Origin: Bacteroidaceae bacterium | GTDB lineage: Bacteria; Bacteroidota; Bacteroidia; Bacteroidales; Bacteroidaceae | Length of the DNA stretch: 6,346 nt | Reading direction: 5' to 3' | Assembly (NCBI GenBank): GCA_016302435.1 | Contig: JAEDNQ010000129.1 | Span: forward strand, 1-6,346 | Shown: in pieces, positions 1 to 5,889 of the stretch | How the letters are laid out: every line of letters starts with the position of its first letter | How positions within the stretch are numbered: position 1 is the first letter of the stretch | Position numbers and translations under genes: made by a program | Notes under the pieces: generated by a model | Seen by the model: the letters and a program-made list of their open reading frames with translations, nothing else | What the model was told of the DNA's origin: nothing | The model's database searches: none

Positions 1-46
1 TTTAATTAATTAATGTATATGGGGAAAGACGTTGGGAAGTATGCAC

Positions 47-95
47 AGACAAGAGGCTTATGCAGTAATGCCGCATCCGAAGGCGACTCTTGTCT
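47..95 (-). other. Long hairpin next to the riboswitch-like core
   Basis: Positions 47-55 and 87-95 are perfect 9-bp inverted arms (AGACAAGAG / CTCTTGTCT). Inside them is a second hairpin, with 60-65 pairing to 71-76 (one G-U on the leftward transcript) around a 5-nt loop. Read leftward, it starts inside the last bases of the SAM-II-like core and is not followed by a U run, so it is not a plain intrinsic terminator in that direction. It could be the expression platform of the leader. Read rightward, it is followed by five T and, after AGCA, by a run of seven T (104-110). A terminator for an unseen rightward gene therefore cannot be excluded. Confidence 0.5.
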
Positions 96-143
96 TTTTA
101 GCATTTTTTTGAGTGGTTGCAAGCAGCCCAAATCTATCCACCT
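94..143 (-). promoter_or_regulatory. Candidate SAM-II-like riboswitch in the leader of an off-window gene
   Basis: Read leftward, this stretch has the arrangement of a SAM-II (metA/SAM_alpha) aptamer. The 5' arm GGTGG (142-138) can pair with CCACT (116-112), giving four Watson-Crick pairs and one G-U. The loop starts with GATTTG (134-129) and ends with GCTTGCAA just before the 3' arm. An A-rich linker then leads to GCTAAAAAG (102-94). Established knowledge: SAM-II is an H-type pseudoknot with conserved GAUUU, GCUUGCA-like and GCUAAA segments, and it controls methionine genes. It sits within about 12 nt of the predicted transcript start. A weakness: I could not find a clean second pseudoknot helix between the loop and the A-rich linker. 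The only complement seen is CTTG in the loop with CAAG just after the core. It may be a variant or a look-alike. The recognition is from memory of the motif, not a covariance-model search. Confidence 0.5.
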
Positions 144-159
144 ATTTATATTTCGGGTG

Positions 160-190
160 CAAAGTTACGAACTTTCGCTGATATGGCAAA
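160..190 (-). promoter_or_regulatory. Leftward Bacteroidales-type promoter
   Basis: On the minus strand TTTG (190-187) is followed after 19 bp by TAACTTTG (167-160). This matches the Bacteroides -33 TTTG and -7 TAnnTTTG elements with normal spacing. Transcription would start near 150-156, just before the SAM-II-like leader, and proceed off the left edge. The 11-base string TAACTTTGCAC is repeated exactly at the metF promoter. The promoter lies just past the end of the methyltransferase gene, so the off-window gene can be transcribed independently of that cluster. Confidence 0.75.
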
Positions 191-212
191 GGGAAATAGC
201 AAAAAAAGTGCC

Positions 213-1019
213 TTACAGACGTCTTTGCCTTACAGCCTCGAAGAGAAGTATGGCAGCACTGACCGACACATTGAGCGAGTCGAGGCGTCCGTTCATGGGT
301 ATGCGTATGTGCGCGTCCGCCGCCTTGCGCCAGGCATCAGTCAGCCCTGTTGCTTCTGTGCCCATGACGATGGCGGTGGCATGTGTCATGTCCGTCTCGT
401 AGTAGAGCTGGGAGTCTTGCAGCTGGGCGGTGAGGATGCGTATGCCGTGCGACTTGAGGAAAGAGATGCACTCATCGGATGTGCACGCAATGCAGGGGAC
501 GGTGAAGATGGCACCTATGGAGCTTCTGATGAGGTTAGGGTTGTAGAGGTCGGTGAGAGGGTCGCACACTATGACGGCATCCGCACCTGCAGCGTCCGCG
601 CTGCGGAGTATGGCGCCAAGGTTGCCAGGCTTCTCCACACTCTCCACCACAACGATGAGAGCCTTGTCGCTGAGAGTCAGTGAACTGAGCGGGCGTACAG
701 GGACACGCACCTCTGCCACCAAGCCCTCTGTGCCTCCTCGGTAGGCTATCTTGCTGTACACGTTTTCCGTCACCTCATACGTGCCACGGCATGTCTTCAC
801 GTTCTCAATGTCGAGAGTGGAGTCAGCCGATGTGCTGTGCAGGAGTTCGGGGCAGCAGAATATGGTGTCTATCTCCATGCCTGCTTCGAGGCAGTGCTGG
901 AGCTCTCTCTGGCCTTCTACACAGAAGAGGCCCTGTTTGCGCCTCTCTGACGATTTCTGCTGGAGGGCTATAAGCGATTTTATCTTAGGATTTTGTGTGC
1001 TTGATATGATGTCTGTCAT
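213..1019 (-). CDS. TrmH/SpoU-family RNA 2'-O-ribose methyltransferase
   Basis: A 268-residue SAM-dependent RNA methyltransferase of the SPOUT (trefoil-knot) class, expected to methylate a ribose 2'-OH in rRNA or tRNA in the cytoplasm. Residues about 10-100 look like the SpoU substrate-binding domain (lysine/arginine-rich start, then FCVEGQREL at 32-40). The catalytic domain follows with all three family motifs: motif 1 at 126-141 (PGNLGAILRSA, with N133 and R139), motif 2 at 217-226 (IVMGTEATGL) and motif 3 at 239-262 (IPMNGRLDSLNVSVSAAI). Length is normal and no key residue is missing. The family includes RlmB, TrmH and the 23S rRNA methyltransferases; the target cannot be told from sequence, so no symbol is given. 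The ATG is 15 bp after the gldH stop, and the gene is probably last in the leftward cluster. Its last codons carry a short direct repeat (209-218 and 226-235) whose outer copy supplies the TAA stop. Confidence 0.9.
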   Translation of the reverse strand: MTDIISSTQNPKIKSLIALQQKSSERRKQGLFCVEGQRELQHCLEAGMEIDTIFCCPELLHSTSADSTLDIENVKTCRGTYEVTENVYSKIAYRGGTEGLVAEVRVPVRPLSSLTLSDKALIVVVESVEKPGNLGAILRSADAAGADAVIVCDPLTDLYNPNLIRSSIGAIFTVPCIACTSDECISFLKSHGIRILTAQLQDSQLYYETDMTHATAIVMGTEATGLTDAWRKAADAHIRIPMNGRLDSLNVSVSAAILLFEAVRQRRL

Positions 1020-1034
1020 GATGGAGGTGATGAG

Positions 1035-1556
1035 TTAGGGCTTGCCATTCGGAGAGGCTTTCTCTACTGTTATGCCCACATGTGATATGTTGTCTATCTG
1101 GTATTTCCTCATGATGTGAGCCACCTTGAGGGTGTACTCATGTCCAGCTTTCAGTCTTATGGGCTGCTTGGAGGAGATGAAGTCGGAGTAGAGCGGTGTC
1201 TGAGCGGCGGTGGGCAGAAGACGTTCGGATGAATCCTTGCCTTGCGTGACAGAGTCCTTGGCTGTAGGAATCTGAAGGGTGTAGGCACCGACTACACTGC
1301 CACCGCTTTCGAGCCATACTCTTGCTGAGATAGATCTGTACTCGAAGACTTGTGTCACTCTGGCGTATATGCTCATCTCAGCCTCTGTGTCTTCTGGCGG
1401 AGGAGGTATGGTATATGTCAGCGTGTCATGTTGGTTCCATTGCTGTGAGGGCAGTGGGGAGGATGCCGTATAAAGCAAGTTGTCCTGACACGACATGAGA
1501 GATGTCATGCCAAGACAGCATATCAGAATGTACAGTATTGTTTTTATGCGTTTCAC
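1035..1556 (-). CDS. gldH: GldH-family lipoprotein
   Basis: A 173-residue predicted lipoprotein. It has a basic start (KRIK), a hydrophobic stretch at about 7-20 and a lipobox LMSC with the acylated cysteine at C23. The mature part is mostly beta-like, with the GldH-type pattern near the start (W40, then HDTLTYTIP at 43-51) and near the end (HIMRKYQIDNISHVGITVEK, 147-166). Family knowledge: GldH is needed for gliding and for the type IX secretion-linked machinery in Flavobacterium johnsoniae, and homologues occur in non-gliding Bacteroidales where the role is unclear. The start is GTG at 1556; the next in-frame ATG would remove most of the signal peptide, so GTG is preferred. The gap to the upstream ricT stop is 21 bp and the two genes share a reading frame, separated only by the ricT TAG and seven codons. 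The residues after the cysteine (QDN) do not clearly match a surface-export signal. Family assignment rests on pattern resemblance. Confidence 0.72.
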   Translation of the reverse strand: MKRIKTILYILICCLGMTSLMSCQDNLLYTASSPLPSQQWNQHDTLTYTIPPPPEDTEAEMSIYARVTQVFEYRSISARVWLESGGSVVGAYTLQIPTAKDSVTQGKDSSERLLPTAAQTPLYSDFISSKQPIRLKAGHEYTLKVAHIMRKYQIDNISHVGITVEKASPNGKP

Positions 1557-1577
1557 TGGCCGTGCATTTTGAAAGGA

Positions 1578-2990
1578 CTACTGTTGGGGCTGCTTGCTTT
1601 CTGCCGTTGGCTTTACTTCTGAAGGCTTGCTTTCTGCCGTTGGCTTTCCTTCTGAAGGCTTGCTTTCTGCCGTTGGCTTGCCCTCTGAAGGCTTGCTTTC
1701 TGCCGTTGGCTTGCCCTCTGAAGGCTTGCTTTCTGCCGTTGGCTTGCCTACTGCAGGTTTATTTGCAGGTCGACCGTCCTGTTTGTTGTTTTGTTTGCGG
1801 TCCTGTCGCTTGCCATCCTGTCGCTTGTTGTCATTCTTGGCGTTTCCCTTCTTGTCTCCTGTGGCAGCAGCGCCCTGATTGTCTCCTGCAGGCCTGTTCT
1901 GCTTTTTGTTCTGTCCCTTCTTGCGCTTAGGGTTCTTGGAGTCAAAGCGGTTGATGTTGTCCTGCGAGAGCAGGTCGGTAGCCACAGGTTCAGTCTCCTG
2001 CTCGTTGTCGACGAGAGCTTCGGGCTTGATGCCATTGCGGTTCATCTGTATGATTTCGAAGGCGCGGCGAGCGGTGATGGTCTTTTCTCCCACGAGGAGC
2101 TTCTTGTCTGTGGAGTATGTTATCTTGTGAGAGAGAATGTCGGCCTTGAAGAAAAAGTACTCGTTATCCTGTGTGAGTAGAGAAATCTCTCGCGAAGGAA
2201 GTCGCTTGAGAGCTTCCATGTATTGGTCAACCTCATAGTTCATGCAGCACTTGAGCTTGGCGCATTGTCCAGCCAGCTTCTGGGGATTGAGCGAGATGTC
2301 CTGGAATCGGGCTGCGCTGGTGCTCACGCTGACGAAGTTGGTCATCCAAGTGGAGCAGCAGAGCTCGCGTCCGCAAGGGCCTATTCCGCCTATGCGCCCT
2401 GCCTCCTGCCTGGCCCCGATCTGCTTCATCTCTATCCTCACTCGGAAGCGGTCGGCCAAGACCTTGATGAGCTGGCGGAAGTCGACACGCTCATCGGCTA
2501 TGTAGTAGAAGATGGCCTTGTTGCCGTCGCCCTGATACTCCACGTCGCCTATCTTCATGTTGAGGCCCAGTCGGAGAGCTATCTGGCGGCTCTCTATCAT
2601 GGTCTCATGCTCCCGGCTCTTGGCCTCGTTGAACTTGTCGATGTCCACCTGGCGGGCCTTCCTGTATATCTTCTTCAGCTCTGTGCCAGGCTTGGGGTTG
2701 GTCTTCTTGAGTTGGAGAGGCACGAGGCGGCCAGTCATGGTGACTGTGCCAATGTCGTGTCCAGGATTAGCTTCCACAGCCACAATGTCGCCCTTGGCGA
2801 GCTGCAGTTTATTGGTGTTGAGGAAGTAACCCTTGCGAGGTGGCTTGAACTGCACCTCCACTATGTCGCATGCTGCCGCGTTGTCGGGCAGGTCAGCGAA
2901 CCAGTCGTACGTATTGAGTTTGTCGGCGCGCTTGCTGCATCCTGATGCGCTCATGGTGCTGCAGCAATTGCCGCATTTGAAATCTGACAT
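1578..2990 (-). CDS. ricT: RicT (YaaT) / PSP1-domain Fe-S protein with repetitive basic tail
   Basis: A 470-residue protein. An N-terminal cysteine cluster (C6, C9, C10, C18) precedes the PSP1 region (about 42-190; core ARQVDIDKFNEAKSREHE at 112-129 and the YYIADERVDFRQLIKVLADR stretch at 162-181). Then come GRIGGIGPCGRELCC (198-212) and CAKLKCCMNYE (243-253), giving two C-x4-CC motifs. Established knowledge: B. subtilis RicT, with RicA and RicF, forms an Fe-S-containing complex that assists RNase Y in mRNA maturation. A cytoplasmic RNA-metabolism role is inferred here; no RicA or RicF partner gene is visible. From about 350 the tail is low-complexity, rich in K, N, Q, D and R, and ends in five KPTAESK units encoded by 33-bp repeats. 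It lies 103 bp downstream of holB, the same neighbour as in B. subtilis. The start is supported by an A/T-rich upstream region. The core call is firm; the tail's role is unknown. Confidence 0.9.
   Translation of the reverse strand: MSDFKCGNCCSTMSASGCSKRADKLNTYDWFADLPDNAAACDIVEVQFKPPRKGYFLNTNKLQLAKGDIVAVEANPGHDIGTVTMTGRLVPLQLKKTNPKPGTELKKIYRKARQVDIDKFNEAKSREHETMIESRQIALRLGLNMKIGDVEYQGDGNKAIFYYIADERVDFRQLIKVLADRFRVRIEMKQIGARQEAGRIGGIGPCGRELCCSTWMTNFVSVSTSAARFQDISLNPQKLAGQCAKLKCCMNYEVDQYMEALKRLPSREISLLTQDNEYFFFKADILSHKITYSTDKKLLVGEKTITARRAFEIIQMNRNGIKPEALVDNEQETEPVATDLLSQDNINRFDSKNPKRKKGQNKKQNRPAGDNQGAAATGDKKGNAKNDNKRQDGKRQDRKQNNKQDGRPANKPAVGKPTAESKPSEGKPTAESKPSEGKPTAESKPSEGKPTAESKPSEVKPTAESKQPQQ
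1592..1756 (-). repeat. Five-copy 33-bp in-frame tandem repeat in ricT
   Basis: Units begin at 1592, 1625, 1658, 1691 and 1724, each 33 bp. The third and fourth are identical, the first and second differ from them by two or three bases, and the fifth diverges only in its last bases. Each unit encodes 11 residues (GKPTAESKPSE), so gain or loss of a unit keeps the frame. The near-identity at DNA level suggests recent expansion by slippage or unequal recombination. Confidence 0.95.
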
Positions 2991-3093
2991 ATTGTTGGAT
3001 ATTATATTTTTTATAAGGTTTCTTGTTGTGGTATTGTCATTTGGGAAAGGCGAAAGAGAGGGGTGAGAGTGCGCCCGTCCATGTCAGCCCTCC
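2991..3093 (-). other. holB-ricT intergenic gap
   Basis: This 103-bp spacer has a pyrimidine-rich half near holB and a strongly A/T-rich half (about 3000-3020, read leftward as TTATAAAAAATATAATAT) just before the ricT ATG. I found no TAnnTTTG box and no strong hairpin with a U run. The A/T-rich part is typical of unstructured translation starts in Bacteroidota. Whether ricT has its own promoter cannot be decided from the sequence. Confidence 0.4.
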
Positions 3094-4185
3094 CTACCTG
3101 TTCTTGATGAGCACTATCATCTTCAGGGCAAAGTCGAAGAGTACAATCTTCGGGCTGGCATTTTGCAGTATGTCACGCTGGGCGAGCGAGAGCTCGTTCA
3201 TGATGCCTATGACGTTGCGCTCATTGATGAAGGGAGCGAACTTGATGGCAAACTGTGCCTCTTGCTCCGACATGTAGTTGAGCTCCTCCTGGCGGCCGAA
3301 GTTGTAGATGAAGTTTTCACGGGTCATCTTCTGGCAGTATTCGAGAAAGGCCTTGATGCGTTCGCGCCCCATGTCGTTGACCTGCTCGCTCCACTGCTTC
3401 ATCTCCTTGACCTTTCGCGTGTAGGCCAGTCTCATGAGCTGGACGAAGAGGTCGAAGAAGAGCTGGCTGTCAGCGTCGCGGGTGATGGTGCGCAGAGCCT
3501 GAGCCATGTTGCCTCCGCAGGAGCGCGCTATGCGGTGCGCCTCGTTAGGCAGGATGTTCCATCGGTCCACGAGAGCCCTTTCCACCTCTTCAGGCTGGAG
3601 CGCGGGGACATTCACCATCTGGGTGCGGCTGACGATGGTCTGCAGCACCTTGTCCGGCTGCTGGCTCACCATGATGAAGACAGTGTGGGCTGGCGGCTCT
3701 TCAATCATCTTCAGGAGCTTGTTGGCGCAGGCCTCGTGCATCTTCTCCGGCAGCCATATCACCATGACCTTATATCCGCCCTGGCTCGCCTTGAGGCTGA
3801 GCTTGCGTATGATGGCCTCGCTCTCGTTGGCATAGATGAGGAGCTGCTGGTTCTCAAGTCCAAGCGTCGACATCCACTCTGCCATGCCGAAGTAGGGGCG
3901 GTTGATGACCTGCTCCCTCCAGTCGCCCATGAACTCGTCGCAGTAGCTGTCCTTGCCGCTGCTCTTCTTGTATATGGGGAAGGCGAAGTGGAGGTCGGGG
4001 TGCTGAAGCTTCTCCGCCATCTTGCCTCCTCCCAGCAGCATCTGGGCGTAGGCAATGGCTAAGGGGAGCGCACCGCATCCCTCAGGTCCGTGGAGCATGA
4101 GCGCATGTGGCACTCTGCCTCTCTCAAGCTCTTCCTTCAGATGGCGCTTGACAGTCTCCTGCCCTATGATGTCGTCGAAAGTCAT
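3094..4185 (-). CDS. holB: DNA polymerase III delta-prime subunit (clamp loader)
   Basis: A 363-residue AAA+ fold clamp-loader subunit, part of the complex that loads the sliding clamp at replication forks. The start MTFDDIIGQETVKRHL matches the family opening; then come RVPHALMLHGPEGCGALPLA (24-43), the sensor/Walker B-like strand KVMVIWLPEKMHEACANKLL (139-158) and IEEPPAHTVFI (161-171). The P-loop lysine is replaced (GPEGCGA, A39) and the arginine-finger motif reads SRT (186-188) instead of SRC. Delta-prime commonly does not hydrolyse ATP, so the degenerate P-loop fits delta-prime better than gamma/tau. The usual zinc-binding cysteine set after the P-loop is absent. The ATG at 4185 is chosen over 4230 because the extra 15 residues lack family resemblance and the 4230 start follows a GC-rich hairpin region, while 4185 follows A/T-richer sequence. 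It is 77 bp downstream of metF, probably co-transcribed, and followed by ricT. Confidence 0.87.
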   Translation of the reverse strand: MTFDDIIGQETVKRHLKEELERGRVPHALMLHGPEGCGALPLAIAYAQMLLGGGKMAEKLQHPDLHFAFPIYKKSSGKDSYCDEFMGDWREQVINRPYFGMAEWMSTLGLENQQLLIYANESEAIIRKLSLKASQGGYKVMVIWLPEKMHEACANKLLKMIEEPPAHTVFIMVSQQPDKVLQTIVSRTQMVNVPALQPEEVERALVDRWNILPNEAHRIARSCGGNMAQALRTITRDADSQLFFDLFVQLMRLAYTRKVKEMKQWSEQVNDMGRERIKAFLEYCQKMTRENFIYNFGRQEELNYMSEQEAQFAIKFAPFINERNVIGIMNELSLAQRDILQNASPKIVLFDFALKMIVLIKNR

Positions 4186-4246
4186 GTCGGATGTCGAAAA
4201 TGGTGATTGTTGTCTGTATATGTGAGCCATGGCGTGCCCGTCAGCA

Positions 4247-4262
4247 GGCGGTCATGCCGCCC
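4247..4262 (-). other. GC-rich hairpin just after the metF stop
   Basis: Perfect 5-bp arms GGCGG (4247-4251) and CCGCC (4257-4261) enclose a 5-nt loop, beginning one base after the metF stop codon. There is no U run on the leftward strand, so it is unlikely to be a full intrinsic terminator. It may reduce read-through or protect the metF mRNA 3' end. It also lies directly before the alternative holB ATG at 4230, which makes that start less attractive. Confidence 0.45.
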
Positions 4263-5216
4263 TTAGTACACGGCCTTGGCTATCTCCTTTATGCTGTCTG
4301 TGGCTCCCATGGTGTAGAAGTGGATGGAGGGCACTCCGCGGCTCATGAGCTCGCGACACTGCTCTATGCCCCATTCTATGCCCACCTGCTTGGCCTCAGC
4401 GTCCGTCTTGCATTGCTCCATGGCCTTGGAGAGCGATTCGGGCAGGTCGAGGTGGAAGGTCTTCGGCAGCACATTGAACTGGCTCATCTTGGCTATAGGC
4501 TTTATGCCCGGTATGATGGGCATGGTGATGCCAGCCTGCCGAGCCTTGTCGACAAAGTCGAAATATTTGTTGTTGTCGTAGAATATCTGTGTCACGGCAT
4601 AGTCAGCCCCCATGTCTTGCTTGCGCTTGAGTATCTGGAGGTCAAACTCAGGGTTGGGTGCTTCCTCGTGCTTCTCGGGGTAGGCCGCCACTCCGTATGA
4701 GAAGGGTGCGCCGGGAGTCTTGATGGGCGTGCCGTCTACGAACAGCCCCCGGTTGAACATGTTGACCTGCTCTATGAGGTCTGTGGCATGGCTGTAGCCG
4801 TCCTTTGCCGCCACGAAGCGCGGCTCATCCTTGGCCTTGTCGCCTCTCAGCACGAGTATGTCCTTTATGCCGAGAAACTGGAGGTCGAGCAACATGTATT
4901 CGAGGTCCTCCTTCGTCATGCCGCTCACCACCACGTGGGGCACCACCTTAATGCCGTACTTCTGCATGATGGCGCTTGCCACAGCCACAGTGCCAGGGCG
5001 GCGGCGCACAAACTGGCGCACGTATGTTCCGTCCGCCTGCTCCACGTAGATGTACTCGCTGCGGTGGGTCGTGATGTTTATGTATGCGGGATTGAACTCC
5101 CTGAGAGTGTCTATAGTCTTATACAGCGCCGACGTGCCTGTGCCCTTCAGTGGCGGAAGGACCTCGAAGGAGAAAGCCGTCTTGTCTGTCTTGTTGATGA
5201 GTTCTGATACTGTCAT
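4263..5216 (-). CDS. metF: 5,10-methylenetetrahydrofolate reductase
   Basis: A 317-residue flavoprotein that reduces 5,10-methylene-THF to 5-methyl-THF, the methyl donor for methionine synthase; cytoplasmic TIM-barrel enzyme. Family signatures: FSFEVLPPLKG at 15-25 with the catalytic-type glutamate E18, LVLRGD at 121-126 with the flavin-contacting aspartate D126, and VTQIFYDNNKYFDFV at 208-222 with Q210 in the folate-binding position. The length is close to the roughly 300 residues of E. coli MetF, with a modest insertion around 160-190. The ATG at 5216 is preferred: an in-frame ATG at 5279 would add a low-complexity basic/His-rich extension encoded by the CA-rich leader, with no family resemblance. 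It appears to be first in the leftward cluster and is transcribed divergently from ridA, with a predicted promoter about 125 bp upstream of the start codon. Confidence 0.95.
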   Translation of the reverse strand: MTVSELINKTDKTAFSFEVLPPLKGTGTSALYKTIDTLREFNPAYINITTHRSEYIYVEQADGTYVRQFVRRRPGTVAVASAIMQKYGIKVVPHVVVSGMTKEDLEYMLLDLQFLGIKDILVLRGDKAKDEPRFVAAKDGYSHATDLIEQVNMFNRGLFVDGTPIKTPGAPFSYGVAAYPEKHEEAPNPEFDLQILKRKQDMGADYAVTQIFYDNNKYFDFVDKARQAGITMPIIPGIKPIAKMSQFNVLPKTFHLDLPESLSKAMEQCKTDAEAKQVGIEWGIEQCRELMSRGVPSIHFYTMGATDSIKEIAKAVY

Positions 5217-5338
5217 GTTTATAATGTGTGTTGGGTGTATGTGTGTGTAAGTGGGTATGTGTCGTCGTCTTTCGCACATGTGTTTTGCACTTGAGCAGGC
5301 GACTCTGTGTTTATTGAAGATTTGATGTTATGTGTGTG

Positions 5339-5346
5339 CAAAGTTA
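5339..5346 (-). promoter_or_regulatory. Leftward -7 box for metF
   Basis: TAACTTTG on the minus strand (5346-5339), inside TAACTTTGCAC, an exact match to TAnnTTTG and identical to the promoter near the left edge. No TTTG lies at the expected 19-21 bp; the nearest T-rich tetramers (around 5371-5375) are 24-25 bp away, so the -33 element is weak or missing. The predicted leader to the metF ATG is roughly 115 nt, CA-rich, with a weak imperfect hairpin at about 5290-5310. Confidence 0.6.
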
Positions 5347-5396
5347 AATAATAAATTTGATTTTGAGCCCTAAAAGTGCGATAAAAAGCTATAATA

Positions 5397-5428
5397 TTTG
5401 TTTAATCCCACAAAAGTGATTACCTTTG
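5397..5428 (+). promoter_or_regulatory. Rightward Bacteroidales-type promoter for ridA
   Basis: TTTG at 5397-5400, a 20-bp spacer, then TACCTTTG at 5421-5428: both elements and the spacing match the Bacteroides consensus. Transcription would start around 5433-5440, giving a leader of about 30 nt before the ridA ATG at 5468. It is back to back with the metF promoter without overlapping it. Confidence 0.8.
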
Positions 5429-5467
5429 TTGCTGAAAATCATCAATTATTTAATTTCAAGTTGCAAT

Positions 5468-5845
5468 ATGAAAGCTATCAACACTACCAATGCGCCAGCA
5501 GCCATTGGGCCCTACAGCCAGGCCATCGAAGCCTGCGGAACAGTATATGTGAGCGGTCAGCTCCCCATCGACCCAGCCACCGGAGAGTTTGCCCAGGGCG
5601 GCATTCAGGCTGAAGCTCGCCAGAGCCTCACCAACATTAAGAACATCCTTGCCGAGGCAGACCTCACCATGCAGAATGTTGTCAAAGTGACAGTTCTCCT
5701 TGCCGACATCAGCAATTTCGCCGCTGTCAATGGGGTCTACTCTGAGTTCTTCCAGGCTCCCTATCCAGCTCGCTCTGCCTTTGCCGTAGCCGCTCTGCCC
5801 AAGGGAGCAAACGTGGAGATAGAAGCCATAGCTGTCAGAGGATAG
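5468..5845 (+). CDS. ridA: RidA, 2-iminobutanoate/2-iminopropanoate deaminase
   Basis: A 125-residue member of the RidA (YjgF/YER057c/UK114) family, a trimeric cytoplasmic enzyme that hydrolyses reactive enamine/imine intermediates released by PLP-dependent dehydratases. The hallmarks are present: AAIGPYSQAI (11-20, Y16), VYVSGQLPIDPATGE (26-40), QSLTNIKNILAEA (52-64), and the C-terminal YPARSAFAVAALPKGANVEIEAIA stretch (starting at 99) with the substrate-binding arginine R102 and the glutamate of the VEIEAIA motif. The length is exactly typical. The ATG at 5468 is chosen because the in-frame upstream ATG at 5426 lies inside the -7 promoter box and would add a non-family extension. It follows an excellent promoter and is divergent from metF. 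The downstream gene starts 44 bp after its stop without an obvious terminator. Confidence 0.96.
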   Translation: MKAINTTNAPAAIGPYSQAIEACGTVYVSGQLPIDPATGEFAQGGIQAEARQSLTNIKNILAEADLTMQNVVKVTVLLADISNFAAVNGVYSEFFQAPYPARSAFAVAALPKGANVEIEAIAVRG

Positions 5846-5889
5846 CCTTTCCTGCAGCAAGTCATCCACTCGTCAAAACAACCAACACT

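Noticed and set aside
6..104. A 32-codon leftward ORF starting MLKRQESPSDAALL inside the left-edge leader
   Set aside because: Its ATG overlaps the conserved GCTAAAAAG segment, it crosses both hairpins, and it resembles no protein I recognise. The RNA-structure explanation fits better, though a leader peptide is not excluded.
191..212. Intrinsic terminator after the methyltransferase gene (run of seven T on the minus strand)
   Set aside because: The T run follows the stop codon but no stable GC-rich stem precedes it.
1592..1756. CRISPR array
   Set aside because: The 33-bp units are contiguous without spacers and lie in frame within ricT.
2223..2945. A 240-codon rightward ORF opposite ricT
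   Set aside because: Antisense shadow of a clearly conserved gene, with no domain signature and no promoter.
3163..4062. A 299-codon rightward ORF opposite holB
   Set aside because: Long open frame caused by codon composition of the holB gene on the other strand; the protein is unlike any known family and rich in L, V, H and E shadow residues.
5217..5279. N-terminal extension of metF from an ATG at 5279
   Set aside because: Adds a low-complexity His/Thr/Ile-rich stretch from the CA-rich leader, while family similarity begins after the ATG at 5216.
5217..5338. A second SAM-II riboswitch in the metF leader
   Set aside because: No GCTTGCA-like or GCTAAA segment and no matching stem found there.
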